A stretch of 64,000 bases of DNA from Gibbula magus (taxonomy: Eukaryota; Mollusca; Gastropoda; Trochida; Trochidae), in contig OW388293.1 of NCBI GenBank assembly GCA_936450465.1, positions 30,695,860 to 30,759,859 of the forward strand, read 5' to 3'. The notes under the pieces were generated by a model. It ran no database searches. It saw nothing but the letters and a program-made list of their open reading frames with translations, and was not told the DNA's origin. The stretch's first letter is position 1. Each line of letters opens with the position of its first letter. This document shows positions 62,201 through 64,000 of the stretch, piece by piece. The position numbers and the translations under genes were made by a program.

Positions 62201-64000
62201 GTAGTAAAGAAATTATACTGAAGGAAAAACACCCCTTCACATTAGACCACAAACATTTTGAATATTTTGACTACATTTTGATAGCATTCTGAATATTTTG
62301 ACTACATTCTAGCAATATTTTGAATATTCTAACAATATTCTGAATATTTTGACTACATTCTAGCAATATTTTGAATATTCTTACAATATTTTGAATATTT
62401 TGACTACATTCTAACAATATTTTGAATATTCTGACTGCATTCTATCAGCATTCTGAATACTCTGACAATATTCTGAATATTCTAACTACAATCAAACATT
62501 GTAACAGTGTTGTGTATATTCTGACTACACTCTAACAACATTCTGAATAATCCAACTGCATTTTCACAATATTTTGACTTCATTATAACAACCCAAAAAA
62601 AAGAAAAAAAGGTTTGGCTGTAGCTTTGACCTTGGTGTAAATGAGCCTTTAGTCGTAAGATGCATGAATACAAACTTTTTTTCAGAAACCAAAATGTGAA
62701 GCGGATACAGTGACTGGCAGCAACTTTCTCCGAGAAGTCTATGTGAAAGCAGATCCTGGTAGGTGCAGAGACTAGTTAATCCAAAATATGAAAATAGATA
62801 TTTTAATAACATGATTGGGGGATGTTAAAAGTCATTTAATCTTTCTTCTCTTAATGTTGGTTTTATGTTTAGATTCATATTGAATTCTGATTCCCGAGGG
62901 AACAAATTTCTGCAGAACATTTATCATACCTCTCTTCCCACAGAAGTCATATCTTCCAACCTAATCTGAGTTAAAATACCGTAATTTCTTGAATAATAGC
63001 CTGCCTTGAATAATAGCCTGCCTTGAACAATCGCCTGCCTTGAATAATAGCCTGCCTTGAACAATCGCCTGCCTTGAATAATAGCCTGCCTTGAACAATC
63101 GCCTGCCTTGAACAATTGCCTGCCTTGAACAATCGCCTGCCTTGAACAATCGCCTGCCTTGAACAATCGCCTGCCTTGAATAATTGCCAGCTCTAAGCCC
63201 TCTTTGATATAATTAAACCCCTGTCTTGAATAATCGCCGGGTTAAATTTAAATGTAAAAAGCTAATGACTATAATTCCAGCATAAGCATATTTATGCGAA
63301 GTTTAACCTCATGCCATGCATTCCGTTTACAATATTCATAATTTAAAACATACTGTGATGATGTTTTTGTGAGGTTTTTTTAAATTGCATATATATATAT
63401 ATATATTGTGTCTGAAAAAAATAATTGCCTGCCTTGAATAATCGCCAGGTCAAATGGGTGTTACAATTTAATAATCAGCGGGCGATTATTCAAGGATTTA
63501 TGGTACGTTGTTATCCCTGGTTGACAATATTTCTAGTGGTGAAAATTGCAGCATGGATTGTGTCAAAAACAAAATTGTGTTATGTTTTTGTTGTGACATG
63601 ACTGAGTTTTGTTTCGTCAGATATATGTGCTCATCAAAAGGGTAATGGAACTCGATCCAGTATCCCCACCGTTCGTATGTGGAAACGACAGAATGCTCGG
63701 TCAGTGATTGCACAACAACTTTGAATGCAACAAGTTATAATCTCAATCGATTGTACAGCTTTGTTGTAATAGAGGTTAGTAAGGAAGATATGACTTGAGT
63801 AAGAGAAGGAGAGATTGAGTTTGTGCTGATGCAGTTTAAAATGATCAGCAAAAATGCATAAGTGACAGAAGAGGCATAAAATCTCAATAACCTCCCAATC
63901 TGACCCAAACAAAATGTTTTCTTTAAATTGCCTTTGTAGGATGAAATGGGAATATAAATTCTTGAAATAATATTCTTATAATAGTGATAATTTTCTGCTA
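59239..64000 (+). CDS. Glutathionyl-hydroquinone reductase (omega-GST-like), 5' part
   Basis: Three coding exons join in phase: 59239-59338 (ATG), 61372-61550 and 62686-62758, giving 117 residues and one extra base. The rest lies past the right edge; nothing in 62759-64000 reads as the next exon. Seen: SVFRDFVTADGS (27-38), RYHLYVSLACPWAHR (46-60), RKLKGLESVI, then DTVTGSNFLREVYVKADPG. CPWAHR holds the catalytic Cys55 and is the signature of S-glutathionyl-hydroquinone reductases (YqjG/ECM4 group), which use glutathione to remove the glutathionyl group from GS-hydroquinones in the cytosol. Family length is about 320-370. The ATG was chosen because an in-frame upstream extension (to 59128) lacks conserved residues and ATG at 59239 gives a normal N-terminus. 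The end coordinate is the window edge, not a stop. Confidence 0.9.
60245..60460 (+). repeat. Dispersed repeat (GCTCATC family), truncated
   Basis: CTTCTTCTTCTCCAGAAC, GACTCTTTAGCCAATGTGG and the end AATGAGCTACTTGGCTCTAT match one module plus the right terminus of the 9538-10139 element. Intron 1 of the reductase gene. Confidence 0.65.
60619..61224. repeat. Three 202-bp tandem copies, each with a long hairpin
   Basis: GAGCAATGCATACTCTACYG starts at 60619, 60821 and 61023, exactly 202 bases apart, nearly identical. In each unit TACTGCCTGACC faces AGTCAGGCAGTA, CTAAAATGATAGCTAT faces ATAGTTATCATTTTAG, and GGGCCTC faces GAGGCCC, so the unit centre is one long imperfect hairpin. Intron 1 of the reductase gene, ending 148 bases before exon 2. 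Confidence 0.93.
61690..62010. repeat. Dispersed repeat with GCGGGATATCTCAAGAAC
   Basis: GTCCGTCTGTCCGACATACG, CTTGACCTTCAATTCAAGGTCA and two copies of AGCGGGATATCTCAAGAAC (about 61887 and 61978). Weak relatives lie in NT5DC1 introns near 3400 (GTGATATCTCATGAACCGT) and 8325. Intron 2 of the reductase gene. Confidence 0.5.
62255..62580. repeat. Degenerate AATATTYTGAATATT tandem repeat
   Basis: Blocks such as TTTTGAATATTTTGACTACA and TTCTAACAATATTCTGAA recur about 12 times with a period near 26-27 bases and much decay. It ends about 100 bases before exon 3 of the reductase gene. Confidence 0.75.
62977..63505. mobile_element. MITE with an internal minisatellite copied from its own terminus
   Basis: Ends TACCGTAATTTCTTGAATAA and TTATTCAAGGATTTATGGTA are inverted copies. 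Inside, from about 62990 to 63185, a 20-bp unit (TTGAAYAATMGCCTGCC) is repeated about ten times; the unit is the subterminal sequence of the element itself. A (TA)n run lies at 63390-63406 and more TIR-like words at 63425-63500. The reverse ORFs across it are artefacts. Intron 3 of the reductase gene. Confidence 0.8.
63506..64000. other. Intron 3 of the reductase gene, nothing recognised
   Basis: No exon of the expected type (a thioredoxin-fold end with a VPVLWD-like block) was found before the window ends. ORFs on the - strand have no support. Confidence 0.5.

Noticed and set aside
62924..63166. FKAGDCSRQAI-repeat ORFs on the - strand
   Set aside because: Translation of the 20-bp minisatellite inside a MITE; open in two frames.

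Overview
The window looks like nuclear DNA of an invertebrate animal, most likely a mollusc or another lophotrochozoan. It is AT-rich, genes are split into small exons by long introns with GT-AG junctions in matching phase, and non-coding DNA is full of hairpin (foldback) elements, MITEs, minisatellites and tRNA-derived SINE remnants. The species cannot be named from sequence alone.

Four protein-coding genes are supported, each by exon joins that keep the frame. (1) 1-10421, + strand: the 3' part of an NT5DC1-like HAD-family 5'-nucleotidase-domain gene, nine exons. (2) 25618-42781, - strand: a six-exon gene for a 255-residue four-pass membrane protein of unknown function with MS4A/CD20-like topology. 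(3) 54235-55977, - strand: a complete four-coding-exon PLAC8/cornifelin-family Cys-rich protein of 120 residues, with a probable non-coding first exon near 56817. (4) From 59239, + strand: the first three coding exons of a glutathionyl-hydroquinone reductase (omega-GST-like), which runs off the right edge.

Layout: 1-10.4 kb NT5DC1, whose intron 4 is filled by a 53-bp tandem array; 10.4-25.6 kb intergenic, holding a pogo-type MITE, two other MITE families, four minisatellites (15.0-18.9 kb) and several foldbacks; 25.6-42.8 kb the tetraspan gene with very long introns; 45.2-51.9 kb a decayed non-LTR retrotransposon (Rex1/CR1-like) split by later insertions, one of which may carry its own spliced transcript; 52.0-52.7 kb a nested foldback element; 53.3-57 kb the PLAC8 gene; 58.4 kb a MITE; 59.1-64 kb the reductase gene with repeat-filled introns. 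The genes show no sign of acting in one pathway.

The most unusual structure is the array at 3601-7304. Its 53-bp unit is the branch-point region, 3' splice site and first 34 bases of NT5DC1 exon 5. From the first to the genuine acceptor the distance is exactly 69 units, so 69 acceptor look-alikes, each leading into a stop codon, precede the one real exon.
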